DNA of 64,000 nt from Lentisphaerota bacterium (lineage in GTDB: Bacteria; Verrucomicrobiota; Lentisphaeria; Victivallales; Victivallaceae): assembly GCA_017134815.1 (NCBI GenBank), contig CP071032.1, forward strand, positions 2,600,001 through 2,664,000. The letters run 5' to 3'. The first letter of the stretch is position 1. Each line of letters begins with the position of its first letter. The notes under the pieces are model-generated. The model worked only from the letters and a program-made list of their open reading frames with translations. It was not told where the DNA came from and did not search any database. The position numbers and the translations under genes are program-made. Shown here piece after piece: positions 51,801-60,058 of the stretch.

Positions 51801-52635
51801 CGCAATGCAGGCGCTGAAGGCCTTCCCAAGAGGACAATTTGACGATATTCTGGTCAAGGTCAGGTATCAGGGCAAGGATTATTATTTTAACGATACCAGC
51901 CAATACGCCATGACAGGCGCTACTGACAGCGAGAGCATGATTGTTTACAGTCCGGCAAAGGATAAGCTTGAGTATCTTTATGCGCAGCCTGAGTTGAACA
52001 GTCTTTACAAAGAGGATTACAATATTCAGATCAGTAGAGACGGCTCTGCTGAAATTACTAAAACAAAGGCTTTCTACGGAGAATCATTTGAAAACGCAAA
52101 CCGGTTGTACAGTGAATTTACTCCTGAAGAAAGACGTCGCCATTTTCAGGAGCTGGTTTCGGGTGTAGCTCAGGCTGCAACGGCCGCCGGCAAACTTGTG
52201 ACAAACTTTGAGAAGTATCCGGGAGTTGAAGAGTTCAGAGTTAAAATCCCGGCGTTTGCGGTTGTTGATAATGGCTATATGTACTTCAAGCTGCCTGGTC
52301 TGATGATCAGCGAAATTTTCAAAACTGCGTCAAATGAGCGCAGTAACCCGGTTATGCTGGGCAGTTATAATAATTATGAACAGCATTACAGAATTAAACT
52401 GCCTGCGGAAATGACTGAATTTGATATCCGGCCTGTTTCAAGAGTCTTGAAGGTAGGCCCTTGTGTGGTGAGAATAAAGGTCTCAAAATCTGCAGACAAT
52501 GAACTTCTGATGAAGTGTTCAGTCAAATTGCGCCCGGGAATAATTTCAGCCGCTGAGTTCGGTATTCTTGAAGATGCTCAGTCGGTTTTGAGTAATCCGG
52601 CAATGGGAACAGTTATGATCAAACTTAAGAAGTAG
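48829..52635 (+). CDS. DUF3857/transglutaminase-like secreted protein with two halves
   Basis: The ATG at 48829 gives a signal peptide ending near SLAAKE (about residue 31) and 1268 residues; a TTG at 48799 is possible but poorly spaced. Each half has a DUF3857 beta domain followed by a transglutaminase-like domain. The first half keeps the cysteine (YGVCRDKAALL, Cys350), the His of NMFNHAISC and the Asp of MLMDPTDE. In the second half the matching sites read YGNSTDRAVL and FDDILV, so Cys and His are gone; it is probably a binding or structural copy. Proteins of this type are periplasmic and poorly understood; protein crosslinking or proteolysis is possible. Confidence 0.88.
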   Translation: MRRAGLRWCSRYLFVITAAMFIFAGSLAAKEVKPLLDRKLVLSEAAQVDLKKYPDADTVLISDYEKVKYNPDGTYTSVDEFYEKILTEKGRRESRVANLYFDLPYTKVIPYKIGIIKPDGRYIAIDIKANSKEMVNPSQMSANIYDPNSKILKITIPDLEIGDVLYKYVRRDGVVPRIKDVWCDFYLLEYTSPILKYVIEINGPKSRPLKKFMIKDPVKGTVKFSQKAAGDRIIYKWTAANVPQSFPEPQMPPFYMYSQRLLVSTAADWQEISRWYWYLCKPHLEKTNQAMREKVKELTAGLKTDMEKIKAIYRFVSTKIRYMGIIDEKTAPGYEPHDVDITFNNRYGVCRDKAALLVAMLQMAGFKAYPVLFYVGPKKDAEVPNNMFNHAISCVILKDGKHMLMDPTDESTYDVLPSYLSDKSYLLAKPEGDTLFTSPVTPVSENLVKIKTTGEISRDGKLKAESRMLFDGINDTTFRGAFSQWRPEQIKQYFTFVLKQSLPDARVTSFEVLPKNLRDFKKPLKVNIAFESSSILVKGRNIILVQLPWFSGKIGAVSFALSGLGLEKRKYPLKIFSTCGTVGEFSFKLPLGMQVVKLPEYKKVDWDKFSWKRKLSFKNHTLAGRSSFLINTMEFLPKDYLRLKSDLKVIETEAKKLPLLQKKCASTDLKYLKKLYPGSKSVILAKNVDIDFKDASTYSMRTVIKRKVLNYGGVKSFSELKFFYNSAWQQVKINYAKVKDPDGSVKNISKKETNLMDQSWTGSAPRYPGGKILVLNLPGVKVGSEIEYDVVIENSSVPLAGIMCLFKEYDPILSKKISITAPEKLALKFSKTPDVVESSVNRAKGLVSHVFKVSNVSPIAAESSTPPVWAFTPVIYVSAGNWKEFSKSVLTALTGAADKQEKTKEQAVKLAMMRKPLEAMRSIRDFIAIQVRDAGPGFSSMPLSTITPADKTLKDGYGNSTDRAVLTYAMLQAVGFKPEFVMVADIFPIPRAMQALKAFPRGQFDDILVKVRYQGKDYYFNDTSQYAMTGATDSESMIVYSPAKDKLEYLYAQPELNSLYKEDYNIQISRDGSAEITKTKAFYGESFENANRLYSEFTPEERRRHFQELVSGVAQAATAAGKLVTNFEKYPGVEEFRVKIPAFAVVDNGYMYFKLPGLMISEIFKTASNERSNPVMLGSYNNYEQHYRIKLPAEMTEFDIRPVSRVLKVGPCVVRIKVSKSADNELLMKCSVKLRPGIISAAEFGILEDAQSVLSNPAMGTVMIKLKK

Positions 52636-52653
52636 CTGGCTGGACTGGTTTAT

Positions 52654-52683
52654 AAGCTCCGCATTTTAAGCGGAGCTTTTTTT
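52654..52683 (+). terminator. Rho-independent terminator of the DUF3857 gene
   Basis: AAGCTCCGC and GCGGAGCTT form a 9-bp stem followed by a T7 run. Confidence 0.9.
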
Positions 52684-52685
52684 AT

Positions 52686-53405
52686 TCAGCACTGAAGCGC
52701 TTTTTTTACGGCAGCCTGAGCAAGAATGTCAGTCGGGTCAAGCAGAGGAACATCAACATCCTCCTGCCGCAATGCCAGCGGTATCTCGGTACAGGCCATC
52801 AGTAAGGCCTCTGCTCCTTCTTTCTCAAGAATTCTGGCAGCTTTTGCGAGTTTTTTACGGGGCTTTCTGATATTGCCGGCTTTGATGCCGTCGGGACCGT
52901 AAATCGCTCCCATTACCAATTCTTCCTGCTGCTCAGGGGAAGGGGCCGATACATCAATGCCCTTTTCCTGGAAGACCTTGTTATACACACCAGCAATAAT
53001 GGTCCCTGAAGTGGCAAGGAGGCCGACTTTTTTCACCTTCGGAAAGTGTTCACTGACGTAGTCTGCCGTGGTCTTGATCATGCTCAAAACCGGGACATTA
53101 AACTCTTTTGCAAGTGGATGCACAAAATAGTGGGCGGTGTTGCATGGTACAATAATAAAGTCTGCTCCTGATTGGATAAGACCTTCTGCCGTTTTGTGCA
53201 GTTCAGGAGCAGGGCTGGGGCCGCTGCCGTTCAGGGCTGCAGTGCGGTCGGGAATCTGCGGGTTATTGTCTATAAGGATACGCAAGTGATCCTGGTCGCG
53301 GGTGGCCGGGGTATGATTTATGATTTTCTGAAATAAATCAGCGGTAGCCATAGGGCCCATGCCGCCAAGAATTCCAATAGTCAGCTGTTTCCTGGACATT
53401 TTCAA
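52686..53405 (-). CDS. Aspartate/glutamate racemase family protein
   Basis: The 239-aa protein has GILGGMGPMATADL, the first catalytic cysteine in VPCNTAHYF and the second in LLMACTEIPLAL. The family includes aspartate and glutamate racemases and the broad-specificity YgeA; D-amino acids may feed peptidoglycan. Both cysteines are intact. It is transcribed alone, divergent from the tRNA. Confidence 0.88.
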   Translation of the reverse strand: MKMSRKQLTIGILGGMGPMATADLFQKIINHTPATRDQDHLRILIDNNPQIPDRTAALNGSGPSPAPELHKTAEGLIQSGADFIIVPCNTAHYFVHPLAKEFNVPVLSMIKTTADYVSEHFPKVKKVGLLATSGTIIAGVYNKVFQEKGIDVSAPSPEQQEELVMGAIYGPDGIKAGNIRKPRKKLAKAARILEKEGAEALLMACTEIPLALRQEDVDVPLLDPTDILAQAAVKKALQC

Positions 53406-53713
53406 ATCCTGTTGAGTATGTTAAGAGATAAATTTATAGTTTTAATACAGAATTATTATTGATTCGAAACCGGTTTTTTGCAAGTTGGAAAGGCAAAATA
53501 TAAATCTTTATGCCTCAGTGCCTGGAAGGGGTTATCTTACAAGGTATTACATCTTTGAAGCTTGGTGTTATAAGCGTTATTCCCTCAAAAATTTATTGAA
53601 GTTCAGTTATGCTGACAAAAATATTTCGAAAAAAGTCAATTGTTCAGATTGATTTTTATTTTTAAAGAAGCATATTTTCATCCTGTTGAAATTAGCCAAC
53701 GGATCATGGATGT
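53406..53713. other. Intergenic region before tRNA-Lys
   Basis: AT-rich with no gene. It must contain the promoters of the racemase gene and of the tRNA, but no hexamer pair is clear enough to report. Confidence 0.4.
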
Positions 53714-53789
53714 GCGCTCATAGCTCAGTTGGTAGAGCAGATGACTCTTAATCATCGGGTCGAAGGTTCGAGTCCTTCTGGGCGTACCA
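53714..53789 (+). tRNA. tRNA-Lys (anticodon CTT)
   Basis: The acceptor GCGCTCA pairs with TGGGCGT (with G-T pairs), discriminator A and encoded CCA follow. The D-arm is GCTCAGTTGGTAGAGC, the anticodon stem GATGA/TCATC encloses CTCTTAA with CTT, and the T-loop is GGTTCGAGTCC. The cloverleaf is complete. The 3' end of this tRNA borders an AT-rich accessory stretch, a common insertion site, but no integrase or duplicated tRNA end is visible. Confidence 0.97.
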
Positions 53790-54151
53790 TTTTATACCTT
53801 TAGTCGAACTTTTTCCTATCGCAGGGTAAATCAGGAACCTCCCATTCAACAAAGCCTCAATCTTAATGATGCTGGCAACCCAGATCTATAATTTGTGGAA
53901 GATTATATAAATTCGCTCCCTTACTGCTCTAATTTGTAATTTTCTAATGCCCTTACTTTTTAATCTTATTAATTTAGGTGGAAAAGTTTTGCAGTAAAAT
54001 GTAGAACAGTTTCGTTTTGTGTGATTTTGCATTATTTTTAATTTTTTCACAACTTGTTTGTTTTGTCTATTGAATTAGGCTGCCATGCAGTATGTAATAT
54101 GCTTACGGAAAACAATATAAGGAGATTTACTTACTAGTTAATGTAATCAAA
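53790..54151. other. AT-rich region downstream of tRNA-Lys
   Basis: No gene is supported. An AAGGAGA at about 54118-54124 lies too far (27 bases) from the ATG at 54152 to serve it directly. Confidence 0.4.
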
Positions 54152-54334
54152 ATGATTAAAAAATTTCTTAAAAAACACAAAATATCCGCATCAGAACTGG
54201 CGCAGATTGCGAGATTCACCCGGTCTTCAGTGTCGCGCTGGATTTCCGGAGAAAGGCAGATGCCGGAGCATGCAGAACTGTTACTCGAACTACTCGAATA
54301 TTACAAAAGCAAAGAAGGAGACTGGCCTAAATGA
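54152..54334 (+). CDS. Small XRE-type helix-turn-helix protein
   Basis: The 60-aa protein is a single Cro/CI-like HTH (ISASELAQIARFTRSSVSRWISGERQMP) followed by a leucine-rich helix. It probably binds DNA, as a repressor of nearby accessory genes. No close ribosome site is present. Its TGA overlaps an ATG that opens only 14 codons before a stop; a one-base shift would continue into a further stretch ending at 54424, so the following sequence may be a decayed gene. Confidence 0.65.
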   Translation: MIKKFLKKHKISASELAQIARFTRSSVSRWISGERQMPEHAELLLELLEYYKSKEGDWPK

Positions 54335-54474
54335 ACAAACTTAAGATATCATGTTGGACATCGCCAGCCAGGTAAAAGAGAAGCCTGACATCCCAGCAGC
54401 TGCACCGGGACCGCTGATTCCATGATAAACATTTGCTATCCCCCGCTTATTATGGTTGGTTTTTTGTGTAAAGG

Positions 54475-54504
54475 TTGACAAGAAATGTAACAATATAGTA
54501 TACA
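54475..54504 (+). promoter_or_regulatory. Predicted promoter of the toxin-antitoxin-like pair
   Basis: TTGACA at 54475-54480 and TATACA at 54499-54504 are 18 bases apart, a good sigma-70-type pair. Two dyad operators lie directly downstream. Confidence 0.7.
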
Positions 54505-54529
54505 AATGTGAGTTCTAATAAACTAAAAC

Positions 54530-54544
54530 TTGCATTTTATGCAA
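54530..54544. promoter_or_regulatory. Dyad operator 1 (TTGCAT-N3-ATGCAA)
   Basis: Perfect 6-bp inverted repeat around a TTT spacer, 25 bases downstream of the -10 element. It is suited to a dimeric HTH repressor such as the product of the gene at 54983 or 54152. Confidence 0.68.
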
Positions 54545-54559
54545 TATAAGTGTATATTT

Positions 54560-54576
54560 ATTGCAAATGATGCAAT
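54560..54576. promoter_or_regulatory. Dyad operator 2 (ATTGCA-N5-TGCAAT)
   Basis: A second perfect inverted repeat sharing the TTGCA/TGCAA half-site with the first, centred about 31 bases downstream of it and ending just before the AAGGAGG. Confidence 0.68.
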
Positions 54577-54605
54577 AAGGAGGGTTCAAAGAAAGGGAAC
54601 TTGTC

Positions 54606-54962
54606 GTGGATGAATGGTATGTGAATGACAACAATATAACCCCAAGTAAAGTAAAAAAATATTTTAAAAACTACAAGGAAGAAGCAGAAAGCACTTTCGC
54701 CAATTTAGAAAAATTGCGGGATGCATTAAGCAGCGGAGTCAGCTTCTCACAAGCTGTTCAGAATTATTCTTTCCTGAGAAGTGAGAAAAAACATGTCTAC
54801 CGAATAGGAAATCAAAGTAGCGACAATGCTCACGAAACACGTTTGTATATTTGTGTTGAAGAAGAGCAGAAAATTATTTATCTATTGGATCTGGGAGATA
54901 AAAATACTCAAAAAATAGATATAAACAACTCACACAAGAAAGCTGGTAAAATACTTGCTTAA
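54606..54962 (+). CDS. Putative toxin-like protein of a two-gene toxin-antitoxin-type unit
   Basis: The 118-aa protein starts with GTG at 54606. The C-terminal half (ETRLYICVEEEQKIIYLLDLGDKNTQKIDI) resembles the beta-sheet end of RelE/HigB-like toxins, in which a strand pair ending in a GDKxxQ turn precedes a short helix. The N-terminal half is helical. It is followed 20 bases later by an HTH gene of antitoxin type and preceded by a promoter with two dyads. No invariant catalytic residue can be asserted, so the assignment is tentative. Confidence 0.5.
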   Translation: MDEWYVNDNNITPSKVKKYFKNYKEEAESTFANLEKLRDALSSGVSFSQAVQNYSFLRSEKKHVYRIGNQSSDNAHETRLYICVEEEQKIIYLLDLGDKNTQKIDINNSHKKAGKILA

Positions 54963-54982
54963 ATTATTCGAGGATATGGATA

Positions 54983-55531
54983 ATGGGTAATCATAAATCT
55001 GTAAGCAGTATGCTGGATAATATGCTTGGAGATTCCAAGATCACTGAAGGTGTACAGAAAAAAGTCGAAGAGACAAAAATAGTTCATGAATTAGTTAAAC
55101 AAAGAATTAGAGCTGGAAAAACCCAAGCTGACATAGCTGAATCATGGGGTTGTGATCCTGCGACTATATCAAGATTTGAAGATAAAAAAGATGATGATAT
55201 AAAACTTGGTGATCTGGCAAGATACTGTAATGCTATTGGTACCGGTGTCGGAGTACATATTGCTCCACCTGTTCACAGTCGTGCCGCTGCACTGGTTAGC
55301 TGTGTTAAAGAAATTGACATTCACCTTAAAGAACTGACAAAGCTTGCTAAAGAATATAGTGATGATGAGATCATTGTTGACGGAATAACAAAGTTTCAAG
55401 CTAATGTGTTGCTTGATATTTTAAAAAACGCAAGTTCTCATACGGATGATTTAATTGAACGCATAGAGCTGGTAAAACCTGCAGACGATTGCATCGAAAC
55501 AAGTTGTGAAGCCGAACTTTTAAAGGTATAA
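54983..55531 (+). CDS. XRE-family HTH protein, putative antitoxin or repressor
   Basis: The 182-aa protein has an HTH around residues 37-75 (IRAGKTQADIAESWGCDPATISRFED) and a longer acidic helical C-terminal region, as in HigA-like antitoxins and phage-type repressors. It lies directly after the toxin-like gene under the same promoter. The dyads upstream of the pair are probably its binding sites. Confidence 0.72.
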   Translation: MGNHKSVSSMLDNMLGDSKITEGVQKKVEETKIVHELVKQRIRAGKTQADIAESWGCDPATISRFEDKKDDDIKLGDLARYCNAIGTGVGVHIAPPVHSRAAALVSCVKEIDIHLKELTKLAKEYSDDEIIVDGITKFQANVLLDILKNASSHTDDLIERIELVKPADDCIETSCEAELLKV

Positions 55532-55548
55532 TTCTTCTTCTAAAAGGG

Positions 55549-55575
55549 CTCTGCCACAGCGCAGGGTCTTTTTTT
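55549..55575 (+). terminator. Weak terminator after the HTH gene
   Basis: CTCTGC and GCAGGG (one G-T pair) form a short stem followed by TCT7. Confidence 0.6.
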
Positions 55576-55676
55576 GGGGTTTTGTAAATTGTAATGCAAT
55601 ATAAAGATGTCCCGGAATATATGGAGGTGGTGATATTGTTAAAAAGCATGTTACAACATTTTTTACAGGAGCGGTA

Positions 55677-56186
55677 TTGTTTTGCTCATTGGACGCGTTT
55701 TCACAAAAGACGACAACAAAGCTAATGTTTGAAATGCCTCAGGCAAAGCCTGGTTTTATAGCTTATGCAAACAGTGATTTTCTTAAGACACTAGTTGCTG
55801 TAATTTTTGGAGGAATCATTACACTTTTTGTAAATTGGTTAAAAATGCAACATGATAAGAGGAAGGAAATTCAAGTTTGGTATGAAGATTATGTAATTAG
55901 TACATTTTCTGAATGTCTTCGTTACTATAGTGAAGTTCATAATATGTACTTGACAAAAGATTTTAATAAACTTAAAGAACTCAAACCATGTCTTGAATCC
56001 TTGTCTAGGTTATCTATTTTAACGGGAACAAACAGTAACAATTATAAATTTTATTCTCAAGTTTATTATGCGCTTCAAGGTGATTATGAAATTAGTCAAT
56101 ACAATAAGCCTATCCTATGTACCATTTTTTGCGTCGGCCGAAGAGGCAGTATGGGCTTATCCGGTTGTCGGCTGGTTGATCTCTGA
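55677..56186 (+). pseudogene. Membrane protein ORF, probably frameshifted or with an unusual start
   Basis: The frame encodes a membrane helix (DFLKTLVAVIFGGIITLFV) and a Lys/Tyr-rich region. Upstream of the TTG at 55677 the same frame continues as a signal-like sequence (KKHVTTFFTGAVLFCS) back to an ATT at 55635, seven bases after GGAGG, so an AUU start or a lost start codon is likely. Near the end the frame becomes Cys/Gly-rich and unlike the rest. In the +1 frame, SYVPFFASAEEAVWAYPVVGW continues to a stop at 56199. A frameshift near 56103 would explain this. No family is recognised. Confidence 0.5.
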
Positions 56187-56971
56187 AAAATCAGGATAGA
56201 GGGGGAAATGTTTTTTTATTAGATATCCCTAGTTAAATAATGTTCTTCTTCTGTTATATTAAAACCTTTTCTGATTGAAAGTCAATTTTTCTTAAAGAGC
56301 GATTTACAATAAAATATTGTATTATTTTTGATATAATATTGACAAGCATCAATAACTTTAACGTAATAATTATTTATGCTTTAAATGGCATTTTTCTTAG
56401 TAGTAAGTAGGTGTTGCAAATCAGTTTAAAAGACCTGGCTCAGGTAAGGCGGCCCAGCGGCAATCATAGTCGCTGGCCGGTTAAGTTTTCCTGTCAAATT
56501 TTTAATGATGTATTTCAAAAATGTAAGATTTGCTCCAGTACCTTTGGCTTTCCCAGCTATAACGTATTTCTTTTTAAGCAGAATGAGTGCTAAACTGTCT
56601 ACCTCTATTTAGTATTTATAAATATTTCTTGCTAATTTATACTATTACCTATTGACAAAATCATTAGTTCTACTTATAATCGAATTTACCCCCATACTAT
56701 TACCCTATGCATAAGGAGGTAGAGAAGAGGAAATAGTCTTTGAATGAGCCCCGTGTCCAGTTCTTCTACATTGGAATACTGCCACTGGCTTATACTGCAC
56801 CGTGTGTATGATTTATTTGAGAGATTCCATCAGCAACCTGATCGCCAGTGTCAGTGGCCTGTATATTGACTGTGGTATCTCAATTAATGGAGATACCACT
56901 GTCCGTCCCTAAAAGCGTGAAACTCTGTGACTGAAACTAGAAAACTTTATTCTAAAAATCTGAGACAATTT
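56187..56971. other. Long noncoding AT-rich region
   Basis: A 60-codon ORF at 56411-56593 has no supporting motif. A perfect 10-bp hairpin GTGGTATCTC/GAGATACCAC lies at 56872-56899 without a T run. Nothing else is supported. Confidence 0.45.
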
Positions 56972-58417
56972 TCAATATTTTAAAAAAACAGATCTTATTG
57001 GATAAAATCCCATCACATAATTCAATGATAACAGCTCTAAAGTTGGATTATTTTTGAGTTCAAAAAAGCGCGGTACACCAAACAGAGTTCCAATTGCTGT
57101 GACTCTTACACTATTGGTGTTTATTTCATCAAGTTTTTCTTTTATGAGTTTTTGAATGCGCTTTGTTTCTTCAGCTATTACAGTTGTCCCACTCTCACTT
57201 CTTGAAAGTAAAAGCTTTTCATTCATAATTAAAATCAAAGGAATTCTTGAGCCTTTTCTTCTAAATTGCGTGAAATAACTACAGGCCTTTTGGGCAACCT
57301 CTTTTCTATACAGATTGGTGCGTTGCAGGTTCGGAATAATTTTTTTTGCAATGGCAGTTAAAATACTGGAGTCATTCAGTATCTCATCTAGAGAAGGTAC
57401 TGGAATAGCCAGTTCTTCACACATTATTTTCAGCACATCATAATAATATTCAGGAGCCAGATGAAAATATTCTGGAACCATGAATCTTCCAGAGGAAACT
57501 AAAGTTTCAAAATTGAAGCAAAAAGCGTTTTTACACCGGCACTCAATAAAAGTCAATAAATTGAACAGATCTGCATTCCTTTTTTGTATTGATGTACAAC
57601 TTTTTGAGCTGCAGGTTGAAAGTCCATATTTAGTAATCATATCTGGTATGTCATGTGGACAAAGGTCATTTGCAGTTTCATTTATGATATCTCTTTGCAG
57701 ATGACTTTTCATTAAATCCGGACTAATTAACTCAAAAGGATCTTTCTCATTGAATCCCTCAATTCCAACAATTGCTTTCTTATTGCTGAATACCTTAAAA
57801 TAGTACAGTAAAAACCTGGTTGCCAAACGATATTGCGCATCTTGTTTTGAGAAAAATATAACGATATCAGAATTATCTAAAATACGATCAAACTGGAGTG
57901 TCAGTTTAATATTTATTGGAGTAGCAGCTCTTCGATGAAATTGATTAGAAATAAATATACAGCCTGTACAGCAATCACATAATTTGGCAACTTTTCTGTT
58001 CAAAGCAGAAAAAATGCGAAAACCATATCTAGTAAATACTAAGCCGCTGGCAAAGTCAGCAATACCACTGCAATAACATGAAAGCTTTTCGCCAATTGAT
58101 TTTTCCAATAATCCATTGTAGAAAAGTTCATCTTCAACATTTTTCCCTGATTTACAGGGAACCAGATATGACTCATAGAGTTGCTCGTCTGTTAAATGAT
58201 CTAAGCTGTTGAGCTTTTTACGAACATTTTTTATGTGATTAATCAGCTCTTCATAAAATAGCTTTCTAAGCTTGATATCCTCAATATCCAGTCGCGTAAA
58301 TCCCATCTCATGACCGTTGAATTCTCTATTGCATTCTTGACACCTGAAAGCCAATGTGTTAGAGCTCAGCAGTAAAATTAAAGCAAAAAAGAAAAACCGT
58401 AAAAATAATAATCTCAA
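56972..58417 (-). CDS. Secreted cysteine-rich protein, paralogue 1 of an unknown family
   Basis: The 481-aa protein has a signal peptide (MRLLFLRFFFFALILLLSSNTLA) followed immediately by a CxxC zinc-ribbon-like motif (FRCQECNREF). Further cysteine pairs occur around residues 113-155. A central segment, FDRILDNSDIVIFF, then a helix and NKKAIVGIEGF, resembles the strand-helix-strand order of a GTPase-like fold, but P-loop and DxxG motifs are absent. The end (NSVRVTAIGTLFG, then NPTLELLSLNYVMGF) is shared with the gene at 58580. I recognise no named family. Codon use is AT-rich compared with core genes. Confidence 0.7.
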   Translation of the reverse strand: MRLLFLRFFFFALILLLSSNTLAFRCQECNREFNGHEMGFTRLDIEDIKLRKLFYEELINHIKNVRKKLNSLDHLTDEQLYESYLVPCKSGKNVEDELFYNGLLEKSIGEKLSCYCSGIADFASGLVFTRYGFRIFSALNRKVAKLCDCCTGCIFISNQFHRRAATPINIKLTLQFDRILDNSDIVIFFSKQDAQYRLATRFLLYYFKVFSNKKAIVGIEGFNEKDPFELISPDLMKSHLQRDIINETANDLCPHDIPDMITKYGLSTCSSKSCTSIQKRNADLFNLLTFIECRCKNAFCFNFETLVSSGRFMVPEYFHLAPEYYYDVLKIMCEELAIPVPSLDEILNDSSILTAIAKKIIPNLQRTNLYRKEVAQKACSYFTQFRRKGSRIPLILIMNEKLLLSRSESGTTVIAEETKRIQKLIKEKLDEINTNSVRVTAIGTLFGVPRFFELKNNPTLELLSLNYVMGFYPIRSVFLKY

Positions 58418-58579
58418 AACTCGCCTCTCTCTTTTTATAAAATATTTTCATTGATTTGATCTTAAGAAATTCTAAAATAGAAATTTGAAATGTCGGTGTA
58501 AATACTTCTTGTTGGTAAATCAGTTAATTTGTCACACTTTAGGTATTGCGCGAGTGATCTTTTTTTGAATCTGCGGTGC

Positions 58580-60058
58580 TCAAAGAGTATGGCAGGGAAA
58601 AAATAGATAATCAATGCAAAGTTCTTCCAGAACCGGGTTATATAATTTTGAATACAGCATTGATTTATCGGTTAAAGATTTTTTTATTGCTACTGTGGTT
58701 ACTCTGACACTATTGAGTTCTAAGCCTAAGAGGTTTGCTTGTAAAATGTTCTGTATCAAATTAGAGCTTTTCAGGCCATCAGATTTCAAGCCATGACAGG
58801 AGTCTAATACTATTAAAAAAGGAATTCTGTCACTTTTCATTCTACTTCGGTTTACAGCGGCAAAGTAACTGGCTATTTTTTTTGCGACTTCTTGTCGATA
58901 GGTTAGACTGTGTTTATATCGAGAGCTGAACTTTTTACCAAATATGATTTTGCGTTGCAACAAACCAAGATCTAAAAAATTCTGACCTTTCATGTTTAGC
59001 TCTTTAAAAGCAGCGTTTAGCGTTGAAAGATATTTTTTGACAGTCTCACGGTAGTTTTTGTCACCTAAAGACCCTAAGTATGCCAATGGCGATTCCATTG
59101 CAAAACCTACAGCGTTAAGACACCATTTCCCAACCATGCAGCTTAAAGCTATATCAGAAAGCATCACACTTTCCAGTTCCCTGGTCAGATAAATATCAAG
59201 GTTAAATAATGGAAGGTTATATTCAACAACAACACGAGCCAGTTTTTTATCAACTGAGTTACAGGCATCCCATTCAATAAATTGATCATCTATCACTTTT
59301 TCTACACGTCTGAGTTCTGCCTGGGTCATATCAGGTGTATCATAAGTTCTCAGACCAACAACCAGCTTTTTGTTTCTAAACAGTTGCAGGTATGTGATGA
59401 CGGTATCGTGAATAGACTCATGAGAATCTTTTAAAATAATGACAATGTCTGACCTGTCGATTATTTGGTCAATTTTCATCGCTAACTGGAAATTCGCAGG
59501 GGCTAGATGCTTTGGCAGCCCGAGGCATTTATAACAGACATATTCACAATGATTTTTGTGACTGCCAAAATCAGTAAACTGAAACCCGCAGTGCAGGCTT
59601 AAGCCTGATGGGAAAAGCTTGAGCCCTGAGGAGGTTTCATTGAGGATGTCTGGCCGCATTTTTTTTGAATAAAGTCTGGTGCCTATTGAATATTGAAGTG
59701 GCTTTGAAGTCACAGCTCTTTCGACTTCCTCTTGAAGTTGATCATTGGTTTGAAGAACTTGGCTGAAATTAAGTTTTGCTACGAGTGGATTATTGTAATA
59801 TTCAAAAAACTCTCTAGTGGTCAATACTTTTCCTGTATTGCTGCTTTTCTTAAAAAGTTTTTTATGATTATTGTTTGCATATTCATAAATATGTTGCTGG
59901 TATGATTCTCTGAAACTTTCCTCAAAAGGATCTATTGTTTTGCATTCCCCCAATTCAAATGTCTGACCACATTTAGAACATTGCACTCTGGCATTTAAAA
60001 AGAAGCATGACACAAAAAGCATCAGGAATGTCGCAATTTTAGTAAATAAACACTTCAT
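58580..60058 (-). CDS. Secreted cysteine-rich protein, paralogue 2 of an unknown family
   Basis: The 492-aa protein is homologous in layout to the gene at 56972. It has a signal peptide, a CSKCGQTFELGEC ribbon right after cleavage, a second cysteine cluster (CEYVCYKCLG) and IDQIIDRSDIVIILKDS followed by NKKLVVGLRTYD. A helical middle and RVTTVAIKKS near the end, then NPVLEELCIDYLFF, complete the match. Side by side the two share perhaps a quarter of residues by eye. They are in tandem and separated by 160 bases, so they arose by an old duplication. Function is unknown. Confidence 0.7.
   Translation of the reverse strand: MKCLFTKIATFLMLFVSCFFLNARVQCSKCGQTFELGECKTIDPFEESFRESYQQHIYEYANNNHKKLFKKSSNTGKVLTTREFFEYYNNPLVAKLNFSQVLQTNDQLQEEVERAVTSKPLQYSIGTRLYSKKMRPDILNETSSGLKLFPSGLSLHCGFQFTDFGSHKNHCEYVCYKCLGLPKHLAPANFQLAMKIDQIIDRSDIVIILKDSHESIHDTVITYLQLFRNKKLVVGLRTYDTPDMTQAELRRVEKVIDDQFIEWDACNSVDKKLARVVVEYNLPLFNLDIYLTRELESVMLSDIALSCMVGKWCLNAVGFAMESPLAYLGSLGDKNYRETVKKYLSTLNAAFKELNMKGQNFLDLGLLQRKIIFGKKFSSRYKHSLTYRQEVAKKIASYFAAVNRSRMKSDRIPFLIVLDSCHGLKSDGLKSSNLIQNILQANLLGLELNSVRVTTVAIKKSLTDKSMLYSKLYNPVLEELCIDYLFFPCHTL

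Noticed and set aside
56411-56593. 60-codon ORF downstream of the frameshifted membrane ORF
   Set aside because: No ribosome site, no motif and composition unlike neighbouring coding sequences.
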